Shown here in pieces: positions 1-6,382 of a DNA stretch of 11,808 nt. The stretch is from SIG636 sp045604285 (GTDB lineage Bacteria > Bacillota > Clostridia > Oscillospirales > CAG-382), in the NCBI GenBank assembly GCA_045604285.1, contig JAZUNS010000004.1, positions 1 through 11,808 on the forward strand, read 5' to 3'. The position numbers were made by a program, and so were the translations under genes. Positions within the stretch are counted from its first letter, which is position 1, and each line of letters opens with the position of its first letter. The notes under the pieces are model-generated. The model ran no database searches. It was not told the DNA's origin and saw nothing but the letters and a program-made list of their open reading frames with translations.

Positions 1-155
1 AAGTTTTTGTGGGGTGTTTTTTCGCCTCGGTTCGTTTCGTCTGCACTCTTTCTCAGCACTCTGCCAAGCTGATGACAGGGTTTGTCGTCAGCTTGAGGGA
101 CGCCCCAAAAAGGGTGTCCCTTATTATTTGCGCTGCCGTGGAAAAATAACGGCGG
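1..155. repeat. Hairpin-rich non-coding block at left edge
   Basis: No plausible gene lies here. Two adjacent inverted repeats are visible. The first has arms 65-77 and 83-95, 13 bp with one G-T pair and a GGGTT loop. The second has arms 96-105 and 112-121, 10 bp with one G-T pair and an A-rich loop. Neither is followed by a T-run on either strand, so they do not look like terminators. GCACTCT occurs twice (43-49 and 56-62). The 14-nt word TTTTGTGGGGTGTT at 5-18 recurs at 8790-8803, and CGCCTCGG at 23-30 recurs at 8610-8617. This suggests the same kind of intergenic repeat in both places. The block directly abuts the broken end of the GDPD gene. It could be the edge of a larger element extending left of the window. 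Confidence 0.5.
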
Positions 156-305
156 TTATGTTGGGCCAAGCTCTATAATATCGTAGCCCTGCGCCACCGC
201 CGCCCTAAACGCCGCCACGGTGTTTTGGAGACAATCGGTGCTTACCCCTCTGTGAGCTTGCAGCCGCAGGGCGCCCGTCTTTGCGTAAAATATATCATTC
301 TCCAA
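156..305 (-). pseudogene. Truncated glycerophosphodiester phosphodiesterase (N-terminal remnant)
   Basis: Read on the minus strand from a TTG at 305-303, this gives 49 residues ending at the TAA at 158-156. The core reads QAHRG (16-20), then LQNTVAAFRAAVAQGYDIIEL (26-46). This matches the start of GDPD proteins, where AHRG is followed by PENTxxAF and a DxIELDV metal/substrate motif. Family members are about 230-300 residues. Here the match stops right after IEL, where Asp-Val and the HD motif should follow, and a stop comes three codons later in repeat-like DNA. The catalytic second half is missing, so the product should be inactive. The frame has an in-frame TAG just upstream of the TTG, so no earlier start exists; it overlaps the last codons of the PHP gene. 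An ATG at 299-297 opens a different frame that ends after 18 codons. I infer a gene broken by insertion or deletion; the rest may lie left of the window. Confidence 0.7.
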
Positions 306-1119
306 ACTCTACCCTGTGGCATTTTCTGCCCTTAAAGTAGTTGTATGCGGTAAATCCACACTCCTTAAGGGCGGCAACGCCCTTGTCAAAATTAACGCCT
401 ATGCGGGTCTCAACGTGGGCGTCGGAGCCAATGGTCACCAGCTCTCCGCCCAGCTCTTTGTACCGCCTCATAATGGGCAGGGTAGGCATATATTCGCTGT
501 AGCTTGTGCCTATAAGCGCCAGATTCAGCTCCAGGGCGATACCTTTTGAAACAACCGTTTTCAAAACGCCGTCTATGGCATCGGCGTAGGGCTCAAGGCT
601 TACCCCTCTGCCGTACTTGCCGTTCATGTACTTAACGGGATTGCTAAGATGGGTAAGCACGTCCATATCCACCGTTTCAACCATCTCTTGCATATCCTCA
701 AAATACTTAACCATATAGCCGTGCAGCATATTCTTTGACCAATGGGAAAAATCTATCCTGCTAAAGCTTTCGGTATGTTCACCGTAGCGCACGGCGTGTA
801 CCGAGCTTAGCACCACGTCGGGCTTTGTAAGCTCGGTTACGTAGTCGGCAACGGATTTATCCCAAACCGCCTCACCGTATTCCATGCCCGTATATACCTC
901 AAGCCGACCTGCCAGCTCCTCTTTAAGGCTGCGGGCGTGGGCAACCGAAGCAAAAATATGCGCCATGCTTTCCTTGCCTGTGTAATCCTGCACGTCTGCG
1001 TGGTCGGTAACAGCCAAGCCCGTAAGCCCTGCGGCTATGGCACCGGCACACAGCTTTTCGGGACTGCACACCGCATCGTGAGAATAAGTCGTATGATTGT
1101 GGCTGTCAATCTTTATCAT
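295..1119 (-). CDS. PHP-domain phosphoesterase, histidinol-phosphatase (HisK)-like
   Basis: A 274-residue PHP-superfamily metal-dependent phosphatase. The metal-binding motifs appear in order: DSHNHTTYSHDA (residues 5-16, two His plus the SHD typical of HisK), TDHAD (38-42), GMEYGE (78-83), SSVH (105-108), DVLTHL (153-158) and SDAH (232-235). Length and motif order fit the family that includes L-histinol-1-phosphate phosphatase, which makes histidinol in histidine synthesis. No other his gene is in view, so the substrate is not proven; related PHP proteins act on other phosphoesters. I chose the ATG at 1119 because it starts directly at the first metal motif and is preceded by a G-rich stretch. 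A frame open to 1164 would add 15 residues with no domain support. The gene overlaps the start of the downstream GDPD remnant by about 11 nt, suggesting that the two were once co-transcribed. No clear promoter was found in 1120-1204. Confidence 0.85.
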   Translation of the reverse strand: MIKIDSHNHTTYSHDAVCSPEKLCAGAIAAGLTGLAVTDHADVQDYTGKESMAHIFASVAHARSLKEELAGRLEVYTGMEYGEAVWDKSVADYVTELTKPDVVLSSVHAVRYGEHTESFSRIDFSHWSKNMLHGYMVKYFEDMQEMVETVDMDVLTHLSNPVKYMNGKYGRGVSLEPYADAIDGVLKTVVSKGIALELNLALIGTSYSEYMPTLPIMRRYKELGGELVTIGSDAHVETRIGVNFDKGVAALKECGFTAYNYFKGRKCHRVEFGE

Positions 1120-1204
1120 AACTGCCCCCCGCTTTTTAAAAATATTACGTGGATATGCTATCACAAAACCTTGCTTTAATCAAGGCACTTTTGCATATTT
1201 TAGG

Positions 1205-1233
1205 TTGACAATGCCTTCTTGTTATGCTATACT
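1205..1233 (+). promoter_or_regulatory. SigA-type promoter with extended -10
   Basis: TTGACA at 1205-1210, a 17-nt spacer, then TATACT at 1228-1233, with TGC just upstream of the -10 (extended -10). It is correctly placed for the gene starting at 1277, which has an AGGAGA ribosome binding site at 1264-1269, 7 nt before its ATG. Confidence 0.85.
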
Positions 1234-1276
1234 TCTTTAAAAGGCTATTTAGAATTGCACAAAAGGAGAGATATAT

Positions 1277-2989
1277 ATGCCGCAAATTATAGAAGAAAAG
1301 CTTTTGGAAAAACGCTTGTTCCGTGATATTCAAAGGCATACCCCCAGGCACTTCAGAGCTCCTCAGTACGTTGAGGAAGGCGAAAACGCAGTAAAAAGGC
1401 TTATCCCCAAGTTCTCCAAATTTGATGCTTTGGGTGTTGCGCTCAACTCTATTACCGAGGAAGAGTATTTAAAGAACGTAGCTAACTGCGGTATAGATTC
1501 CCTTATAGTTGCTTACAAGGCTATTGAGCATTTCGGTGAAGCGGCACATATTAAGGATACCGTTTTTGTAGCCCTTAACCCCATTTTGGATCAGCTTAAG
1601 CTTCGTCTTGGCCCCAAGTATGAGGAAGAATTGATTGCCGAGCAGGCAGAGAAGGACGCTATCCTTGCTTCCGCTAAGGAAAGCTTCGCTTCCCACGGCT
1701 CTGTATACTACATAAAGGCAGACGTTGTTAAGGGCGACTATCCCTTCCTTGACAAAGCAGGTCTCCCTTGGCTTTTCACTGAGGAAAGCTATGCAGAGGC
1801 TGCTGTTTCCAAGGCAGACTGCTTCAAGTGCTCCGTTGCTTCTTTCCCCGCAAGCGAGCTTGAAAGCAAAATGAACGATTTTGTTAACATGGGTATTAAG
1901 ATGGCTCGTCTTAACCCCCATACCTTCGATAAGAATATTTCCTTTAACTGCCGTGACCTTGCAAGCGTAAAGGTTACCCACTATGCAGCCCCCGTTGCAA
2001 GAGCTGTTTTGGCTTGTCTTTGCCTTAGCGAGGGCAGAAGCAGTGACCACCTTATAAACTACGGCGGCGAGGTTATGAGCAATCTTAGAATTGCCGCATC
2101 CTCCACCATGCTGTTGGTTCCCTTCGTTCCCAAGGGCAAGGGCAGCTATCCCTGCGATAAGCTTTATTACACCCCCTCTGCCAAGGTTGCGGCAGGTGCA
2201 GCTTCTGCGGCAAACATGGGTATAATCGGCGGCGAAAAGCTCGGTATTGCCGATGCACCCCTTACAAGCAACAGCTATGATTTTCTTGTTACCGAAAACC
2301 TTAAGTATGCGTACATCTCCGCATTTACCGACGTTAACGCTATCTATGCCGAATACGGTGATGACGTTAACATAGGTCTCTTCACCTTTGAAGAATTGTT
2401 CGATTACGTTTCTCTTGACAAAAAGGTTAAGGGCGCAGACGGCGTTGCCTTCTACTGCGGCGAAAACAAGCTTTACCTCAGCGCAGGTGAATCTAACCTG
2501 GTTGTTAAGACCGTTACCGAAAACGCATATCAGGATTATAAAGAAATGCAGCTTCTTCAAAGCCAGACCAACGTTGGCTGGAAGGACGCATTCCCTCCTC
2601 AGAAGTTTGTTCCCGCAGTTACTTCTACCGACGGCATAGTAAACTTCTTCACCAACTTTATTAACATTAAGGGCCGTGCCTGCAAGATAGAGGCTATCGT
2701 AGCGTTCTTGCTTACCTACGTTTTGGGCGGCATAATCTGCACCGTTTCCTTCCTTACCGGCTCCCTCGGCTTTATCATCGGCGGTACCGTTATTACCGTA
2801 GCTCTTGCAGTTGGTCTTTACACCTGCCTTGTACGCCGCGGTCACGATATGGGTCGCTCCGGCGCCTCTAACTACGTCCTCGCCTTCGTTGGTATAATCT
2901 TCATCGTCGGCCTGGTTGTGTTTATGGGCCCCAGCGATTATGATAACGAATTTGGCGCTCGCAGAGACGTTGACCATTGGGAAGTTTAA
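1277..2989 (+). CDS. Conserved-type membrane protein with C-terminal DUF805-like domain
   Basis: 570 residues from a well-placed ATG. The first ~450 residues are soluble in character, with no signal peptide, P-loop or motif I recognise; they contain scattered Cys and many Ala/Lys/Glu residues. The last ~115 residues look like a DUF805 membrane domain. An aromatic FFTNFINIKGR segment (about 457-467) comes first. Two hydrophobic helices follow (about 472-494 and 497-518), then the basic signature RRGHDMGRSG (520-529) and a third helix (about 531-551). DUF805 proteins are normally only 100-150 residues with the RR-HD-GRSG signature after the second or third helix. This is therefore a large N-terminal extension or fusion. 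The N-terminal part is predicted to face the cytoplasm. Function unknown. It is a single-gene unit with its own promoter and terminator. Its codon use is rich in CTT, GTT and CCC, with almost no TTA, CTA or TCA. Confidence 0.8.
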   Translation: MPQIIEEKLLEKRLFRDIQRHTPRHFRAPQYVEEGENAVKRLIPKFSKFDALGVALNSITEEEYLKNVANCGIDSLIVAYKAIEHFGEAAHIKDTVFVALNPILDQLKLRLGPKYEEELIAEQAEKDAILASAKESFASHGSVYYIKADVVKGDYPFLDKAGLPWLFTEESYAEAAVSKADCFKCSVASFPASELESKMNDFVNMGIKMARLNPHTFDKNISFNCRDLASVKVTHYAAPVARAVLACLCLSEGRSSDHLINYGGEVMSNLRIAASSTMLLVPFVPKGKGSYPCDKLYYTPSAKVAAGAASAANMGIIGGEKLGIADAPLTSNSYDFLVTENLKYAYISAFTDVNAIYAEYGDDVNIGLFTFEELFDYVSLDKKVKGADGVAFYCGENKLYLSAGESNLVVKTVTENAYQDYKEMQLLQSQTNVGWKDAFPPQKFVPAVTSTDGIVNFFTNFINIKGRACKIEAIVAFLLTYVLGGIICTVSFLTGSLGFIIGGTVITVALAVGLYTCLVRRGHDMGRSGASNYVLAFVGIIFIVGLVVFMGPSDYDNEFGARRDVDHWEV

Positions 2990-3000
2990 TTTAAAAAATA

Positions 3001-3033
3001 AAAATTCCACCTCGTCAGGGGTGGAATTTTTTT
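3001..3033 (+). terminator. Rho-independent terminator
   Basis: A perfect 11-bp stem, arms 3001-3011 (AAAATTCCACC) and 3020-3030, with an 8-nt loop. The T-run of the right arm continues to 3033. It lies 11 nt after the stop of the DUF805-like gene. Confidence 0.9.
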
Positions 3034-3087
3034 GTATTTGCGGTTATAATGGCTTTACAAACCAAGATAAATAGGGGGCGTGTATCT

Positions 3088-3936
3088 TTGAAAATACTTA
3101 TGATCGGCGCACATCAGGACGATAACGAGTTTCGCTGCGGCGGCCTTGCCTACAAGCTTGCCAAGCTGGGGCATACGGTGCGGTTTTTAAGCATGACCAA
3201 CGGCTGCGGCGGCCACCACGTTTTAACCGCAGAGGAGACGGTTGCCGTCCGCCAAAAGGAATCCGAGGCGGGTGCTGCCGTTTTGGGCATCGAATACGAA
3301 ATATGGACGGATCAAGCAGACTGCGCCTTGGTTGCCGACCTGGCAACCCGCCGCCGACTTATCCGCACCATAAGAGCCGCCGCACCGGATATTGTCATCA
3401 CCCACCGCCCCAACGATTACCACGCAGACCACCGTGCCTGCGCTCAGTTGGTGCAGGATGCGTCCTATATGCTGGTGGTCCCCCACGAGTGCCCCGACGC
3501 ACCCGCCATGAGGAGGATGCCCGTTATTATGTATTACGAGGACGCCTTTACCAACCCCGCCTTTGAATGCGATTTTATAGTGGCGATCGACGACGTTATA
3601 GATGTAAAGCTGCAAATCGCCCACCTTAACGTGTCCCAGGTTTATGAGTGGCTGCCCTACACTAACGGCGAAACCGTCCCCTTGGACGAGGCGGGGCGCT
3701 TTGAGTGGCTTAAGGGGATGGACGTTCACGCTCCCCACACGGATAAGGAGATACTTGCCATGCCCCGTGGGTACGGGGTGCGGTTTGCAAAGCCTGCCGC
3801 AAAATTCAGAAAAGAGCTTGTGGAAAAATACGGGGCAGAGAAGGGCAACCGTGTGCGTTTTGCCGAGGCGTACGGCATTTGCCGATACGGCGCACCCCTT
3901 AATGAAGAGGTGCGGGCGCTTTTTGCCTCTCTGTAA
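3088..3936 (+). CDS. PIG-L/LmbE-family zinc-dependent deacetylase
   Basis: 282 residues. The N-terminus KILMIGAHQDDNE carries the AHxDD(x)E zinc/catalytic motif typical of PIG-L, LmbE and MshB N-deacetylases. The second zinc motif HADHR appears in the segment IVITHRPNDYHADHRA. Members remove acetyl groups from GlcNAc-containing small molecules or glycolipids; the substrate here cannot be told from sequence. I chose the TTG at 3088 because GGGGG at 3074-3078 lies 9 nt upstream and the motif-bearing first strand follows at once. An in-frame ATG at 3049 lacks a ribosome binding site and sits only 15 nt after the preceding terminator, so it is less likely; it would add 13 residues. No separate promoter was seen between the terminator and the start, so expression may depend on read-through or a weak promoter. 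It ends 7 nt before a bidirectional terminator. Confidence 0.85.
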   Translation: MKILMIGAHQDDNEFRCGGLAYKLAKLGHTVRFLSMTNGCGGHHVLTAEETVAVRQKESEAGAAVLGIEYEIWTDQADCALVADLATRRRLIRTIRAAAPDIVITHRPNDYHADHRACAQLVQDASYMLVVPHECPDAPAMRRMPVIMYYEDAFTNPAFECDFIVAIDDVIDVKLQIAHLNVSQVYEWLPYTNGETVPLDEAGRFEWLKGMDVHAPHTDKEILAMPRGYGVRFAKPAAKFRKELVEKYGAEKGNRVRFAEAYGICRYGAPLNEEVRALFASL

Positions 3937-3943
3937 TACAACG

Positions 3944-3985
3944 AAAAAAGCTTGCGATGGAAGGTATTCCGCCGCAAGCTTTTTT
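3944..3985. terminator. Bidirectional terminator between convergent genes
   Basis: A perfect 13-bp inverted repeat, arms 3944-3956 (AAAAAAGCTTGCG) and 3973-3985, with a 16-nt loop. It has A6 at the left and T6 at the right, so it works as a U-tailed terminator on both strands. It serves the PIG-L gene (plus) and the membrane-protein gene ending at 3994 (minus). Confidence 0.9.
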
Positions 3986-3993
3986 AGCGCCCT

Positions 3994-4410
3994 TTATCTC
4001 GCCTTTATCTTTTTGGAAAGCCGCTTAAGCCGCTTTGCGGTACTTTCCTTTCTGCCCTTTGCCGCTATTGCGCCCAAGACTGTGCCTGCCGCGCAAGCAA
4101 TCAGCGTCCACGGCGCCCACGGGCCGCTGTTTTCGCCCCACAACGAACAAATCAGCAAAACCAAGGCGTAGACTCCTCCGGAACAAAACCCCGCACCAAG
4201 CGCCCTTTTTGCCCTTACAGCGCCAAATGCCGATAGGGCGGCACCAAACCCTGCACAAAGGACGGCAACCGGCATAGCCGCCTTTAAGGGGTCGGCAACC
4301 CTTATTGCAACGGCACTGCCTGCCAAACTAAGCAAAAACGTTGCTGCCATCCCTATCAAAGCCCACAGCACGGCGGTTTTTGCCGTGGCGGTAATATTGT
4401 TTTTGTTCAC
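3994..4410 (-). CDS. TIGR04086-family (YrzE-like) membrane protein
   Basis: 138 residues with four hydrophobic segments: about residues 11-35, 42-62, 72-90 and 97-114. The last two are separated by the short loop LWGENSGPWAP, and the protein ends in a very basic tail (KGRKESTAKRLKRLSKKIKAR). Size, four-helix layout and Gly/Ala-rich helices resemble the small Firmicutes integral membrane proteins classed as TIGR04086 (YrzE-like), whose function is unknown. I placed the start at the GTG at 4410 because AGAGG lies 8 nt upstream. A GTG at 4419 or TTG at 4416 would sit on top of that site. The gene follows the PRK06851-like ATPase gene by 46 nt on the same strand and probably shares its transcript. 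Confidence 0.65.
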   Translation of the reverse strand: MNKNNITATAKTAVLWALIGMAATFLLSLAGSAVAIRVADPLKAAMPVAVLCAGFGAALSAFGAVRAKRALGAGFCSGGVYALVLLICSLWGENSGPWAPWTLIACAAGTVLGAIAAKGRKESTAKRLKRLSKKIKAR

Positions 4411-4456
4411 CCGCAACACCTCTTTTTTTGTAAAGCTTATGCGGGCGGCGGGTAGT

Positions 4457-5485
4457 TTATTCCAATATATCCGCTATTATTCTCTTGGTTACTGCGTCAA
4501 CCTTTTCAAAATCCATGGCAGGGGTGTATATCTTTTCCAAAGTGGCGTGGGCTTTTCGGCTTTCCTGCATGGCTTGGCGCCCCTCCTCCTCAAGGGATTT
4601 TATAAACTTGTTTATAAGCTTTAGCTTTCCGTTTACGGCGTGCAGCTTGTTTTTGTCAACAAAACGCTCCATGTTTACGGGCTTTGCATCTGCGGCGGTT
4701 GCGGCAAAAAGCGTGCCGGTGTCGTCTATCATTATTGCGCCTATCCGCAGGGGCGATAACGGGTCGGGGGATACCGTAACCCTAAGCCCCCTGCCGTAAG
4801 CGGCGGTAAGAAGCTGCTCGTAAAACAGATGGGCTATGCCGTAGGGGTCCTTTACGGGTACCGTGTGCTCTTCGCCGTAGTCGGGTGCGTTTACCGTCCC
4901 CTTGCTGCAAAAGGCGCTTCTAAGCCGCACCGTGGCGCAAAACTCTTTGCCCGGGGGTGCGGTCTTTTTTACTATGCGCTCTGCCGCCGCAGCCATTTTA
5001 TCCCAAAGGACTGCGCCCTCCAGCAAGCGGTGCTTTTCGTTCCGCAAACAGCCCGCCGCCGCCAGCAGGTCGTAGGCACGGTGCATGGCGCTTTCCTTTT
5101 GCTTGCTAAGTACCTTTATTTCCTCTCTGCGGCGGCGCAGAAAGGCACTGTCCCAAAACTCGCCCAGATTAATAAGCTCGTCTGCGGCGCCGGGCATCCT
5201 TGGGCTAAGCTCGTGGGGGGCGGTGCCGTCGGCTATCCCAAGCTTCAGGGCGGGTATTATCACCCCGTCAAGGCTTTCCGGGTCGGATGCACAATATAAC
5301 CGTTCAACCCCCTCGCCGCAGTCCTCTGCCGCCGCCGCAACCTTCTTCATCAGTGCCGATTTACCGCAGCCGCAGCCACCCTTTAGTATATAGGTGCGTC
5401 GGGTGCGGTCGATGGCGTCGCTAAAATAACCAACAAAGCCTCTTTCTCCGTTGGCGCCTGCAAAATATCCTATGGATTTTGCCAT
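4457..5485 (-). CDS. PRK06851-like P-loop ATPase
   Basis: 342 residues. A Walker A motif GGCGCGKS lies at about residues 36-43, in the context RTYILKGGCGCGKSALMKKV. It is followed by CASDPESLDGVIIPAL (about 65-80), DGTAPHELSPRMPGA and INLGEFWD. This chain of motifs is what I recall from the Clostridia/Bacilli family PRK06851, annotated only as ATPase or nucleotide kinase. Family members tend to carry two related P-loop halves. Here the second half (after about 170) shows no GxxxxGKS, only SPDPLSPLRIGAIMID, which resembles a decayed SLDxxIIP motif. The central region (about 115-160) is charged and may be coiled coil. I chose the ATG at 5485 because family members begin close to the YFAG motif. 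A TTG at 5569 would overlap the divergent promoter. Function unknown; probably co-transcribed with the TIGR04086-like gene. Confidence 0.75.
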   Translation of the reverse strand: MAKSIGYFAGANGERGFVGYFSDAIDRTRRTYILKGGCGCGKSALMKKVAAAAEDCGEGVERLYCASDPESLDGVIIPALKLGIADGTAPHELSPRMPGAADELINLGEFWDSAFLRRRREEIKVLSKQKESAMHRAYDLLAAAGCLRNEKHRLLEGAVLWDKMAAAAERIVKKTAPPGKEFCATVRLRSAFCSKGTVNAPDYGEEHTVPVKDPYGIAHLFYEQLLTAAYGRGLRVTVSPDPLSPLRIGAIMIDDTGTLFAATAADAKPVNMERFVDKNKLHAVNGKLKLINKFIKSLEEEGRQAMQESRKAHATLEKIYTPAMDFEKVDAVTKRIIADILE

Positions 5486-5549
5486 ATATCTGCCTGCAAA
5501 AAGTGCAGACAATTTCCCCCTTTCTGCCGTAAAAAATGCGCTTTCCTTA

Positions 5550-5578
5550 TTGACACGGGCAAAGCGCAAGTGTATAAT
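5550..5578 (+). promoter_or_regulatory. Consensus SigA promoter
   Basis: TTGACA at 5550-5555, a 17-nt spacer, then TATAAT at 5573-5578: both hexamers perfect. It lies 51 nt before the ATG at 5629 and should drive the three-gene operon up to the terminator at 8519. A strong constitutive promoter fits the housekeeping role of typA. Confidence 0.9.
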
Positions 5579-5628
5579 GTAGTATTAGGTTATGCAGTAA
5601 TATTAGCTTTTGACAGGAGTTTTTTGTT

Positions 5629-6363
5629 ATGAGATTGCTTGTTTTGGCAGCAGGTCAGGGCAAACGCCTTAACAGTCAGGAGACTATGATACCCAAGGTT
5701 ATGCGCACGGCGTTGGGTAAGCCGCTTTTGGGCTACGTTTTGGAAGCGGCGGATTTTGTCCCCCAAAAGGACGTTTACGTTATAGTCGGCTTCTGTAAAG
5801 AGACTGTAATGGACGCCTTCCCTAACCTTAACTTCGTGGTTCAGGAGGAACGCAAAGGCACCGGTCACGCAGTGATGTGTGCGGCAAAGGAGTTTGAGGG
5901 CTACGACGGCGACGTTATGGTTATAAACGGGGATATGCCCCTGTTTAAGCGCAGCACCCTTGCGGCAATGTGGGAAAGCCACAGACAAAGCGGGGCGGAA
6001 TGTACCTTGGGTACGGTTATCGCCAAGGGCGAAATTCCCCCTTACGGCAGAATAATAAGGGATGGCGACGGCTTCGTTTGCGATATAGTGGAGCAGAAGG
6101 ACGCCACCGAGGAGCAGCGCCAAATCCGTGAGCTTAACGTGGGTATGTACATCTTTAAGGCAAAAAGCCTTTTTCAAGCCCTGCCCAAGCTTAAGAAAAG
6201 CCCCGTAAGCGGTGAATATTATATTACCGACGTTCCCCTTCAGTTGGCAAAGGAGGGCAAAAAGACCGCCGCCTTCGTGCTGGAGGATGAGGAAGAAACC
6301 TTAGGCGTCAACACGGCAGAGGATCTTGCCGCTGTAGAGGCACTTTTAAAAAGTAAAAAATAA
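5629..6363 (+). CDS. Stand-alone GlmU-like N-acetylglucosamine-1-phosphate uridylyltransferase domain
   Basis: 244 residues with the sugar-nucleotidyltransferase fold of the GlmU N-terminal domain. Visible motifs: LAAGQGKRL (6-14, the LAAGxGTRM signature with Lys for Thr), IPK (21-23), the uridine-binding QEERKGTGHAV (72-82), GDMP (101-104, metal-binding Asp), YGRIIRD (139-145), EQKDA (155-159), ELNVGMY (168-174) and GVNT (226-229). The reaction is most likely UTP + GlcNAc-1-P to UDP-GlcNAc + PPi, for peptidoglycan precursors. Full GlmU is about 450 residues with a C-terminal left-handed beta-helix acetyltransferase; this protein ends right after the uridylyltransferase part, so the acetylation step needs another gene. 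A clear AGGAG (5615-5619) lies 9 nt before the ATG. First gene of an operon with typA, 19 nt apart. A related UDP-sugar pyrophosphorylase specificity is possible. Confidence 0.8.
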   Translation: MRLLVLAAGQGKRLNSQETMIPKVMRTALGKPLLGYVLEAADFVPQKDVYVIVGFCKETVMDAFPNLNFVVQEERKGTGHAVMCAAKEFEGYDGDVMVINGDMPLFKRSTLAAMWESHRQSGAECTLGTVIAKGEIPPYGRIIRDGDGFVCDIVEQKDATEEQRQIRELNVGMYIFKAKSLFQALPKLKKSPVSGEYYITDVPLQLAKEGKKTAAFVLEDEEETLGVNTAEDLAAVEALLKSKK

Positions 6364-6382
6364 GAAAAGCAGGTATAAAGTT

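Noticed and set aside
65..121. Terminator for the PHP/GDPD transcript
   Set aside because: The hairpins have no T-run on the minus strand directly after the stem.
1469..3010. 513-codon open frame antisense to the DUF805-like gene
   Set aside because: The sense gene almost never uses TTA, CTA or TCA codons, which leaves the complementary frame open. The predicted protein has no family features, while the sense gene has a promoter, ribosome binding site and terminator.
3049..3087. ATG at 3049 as start of the PIG-L gene
   Set aside because: No ribosome binding site and only 15 nt after a terminator; the TTG at 3088 has a G-rich site at good spacing and begins at the conserved first strand.
5486..5569. 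Upstream TTG extension of the PRK06851-like gene
   Set aside because: The added 28 residues overlap the perfect divergent promoter at 5550-5578, and family members start near the YFAG motif.
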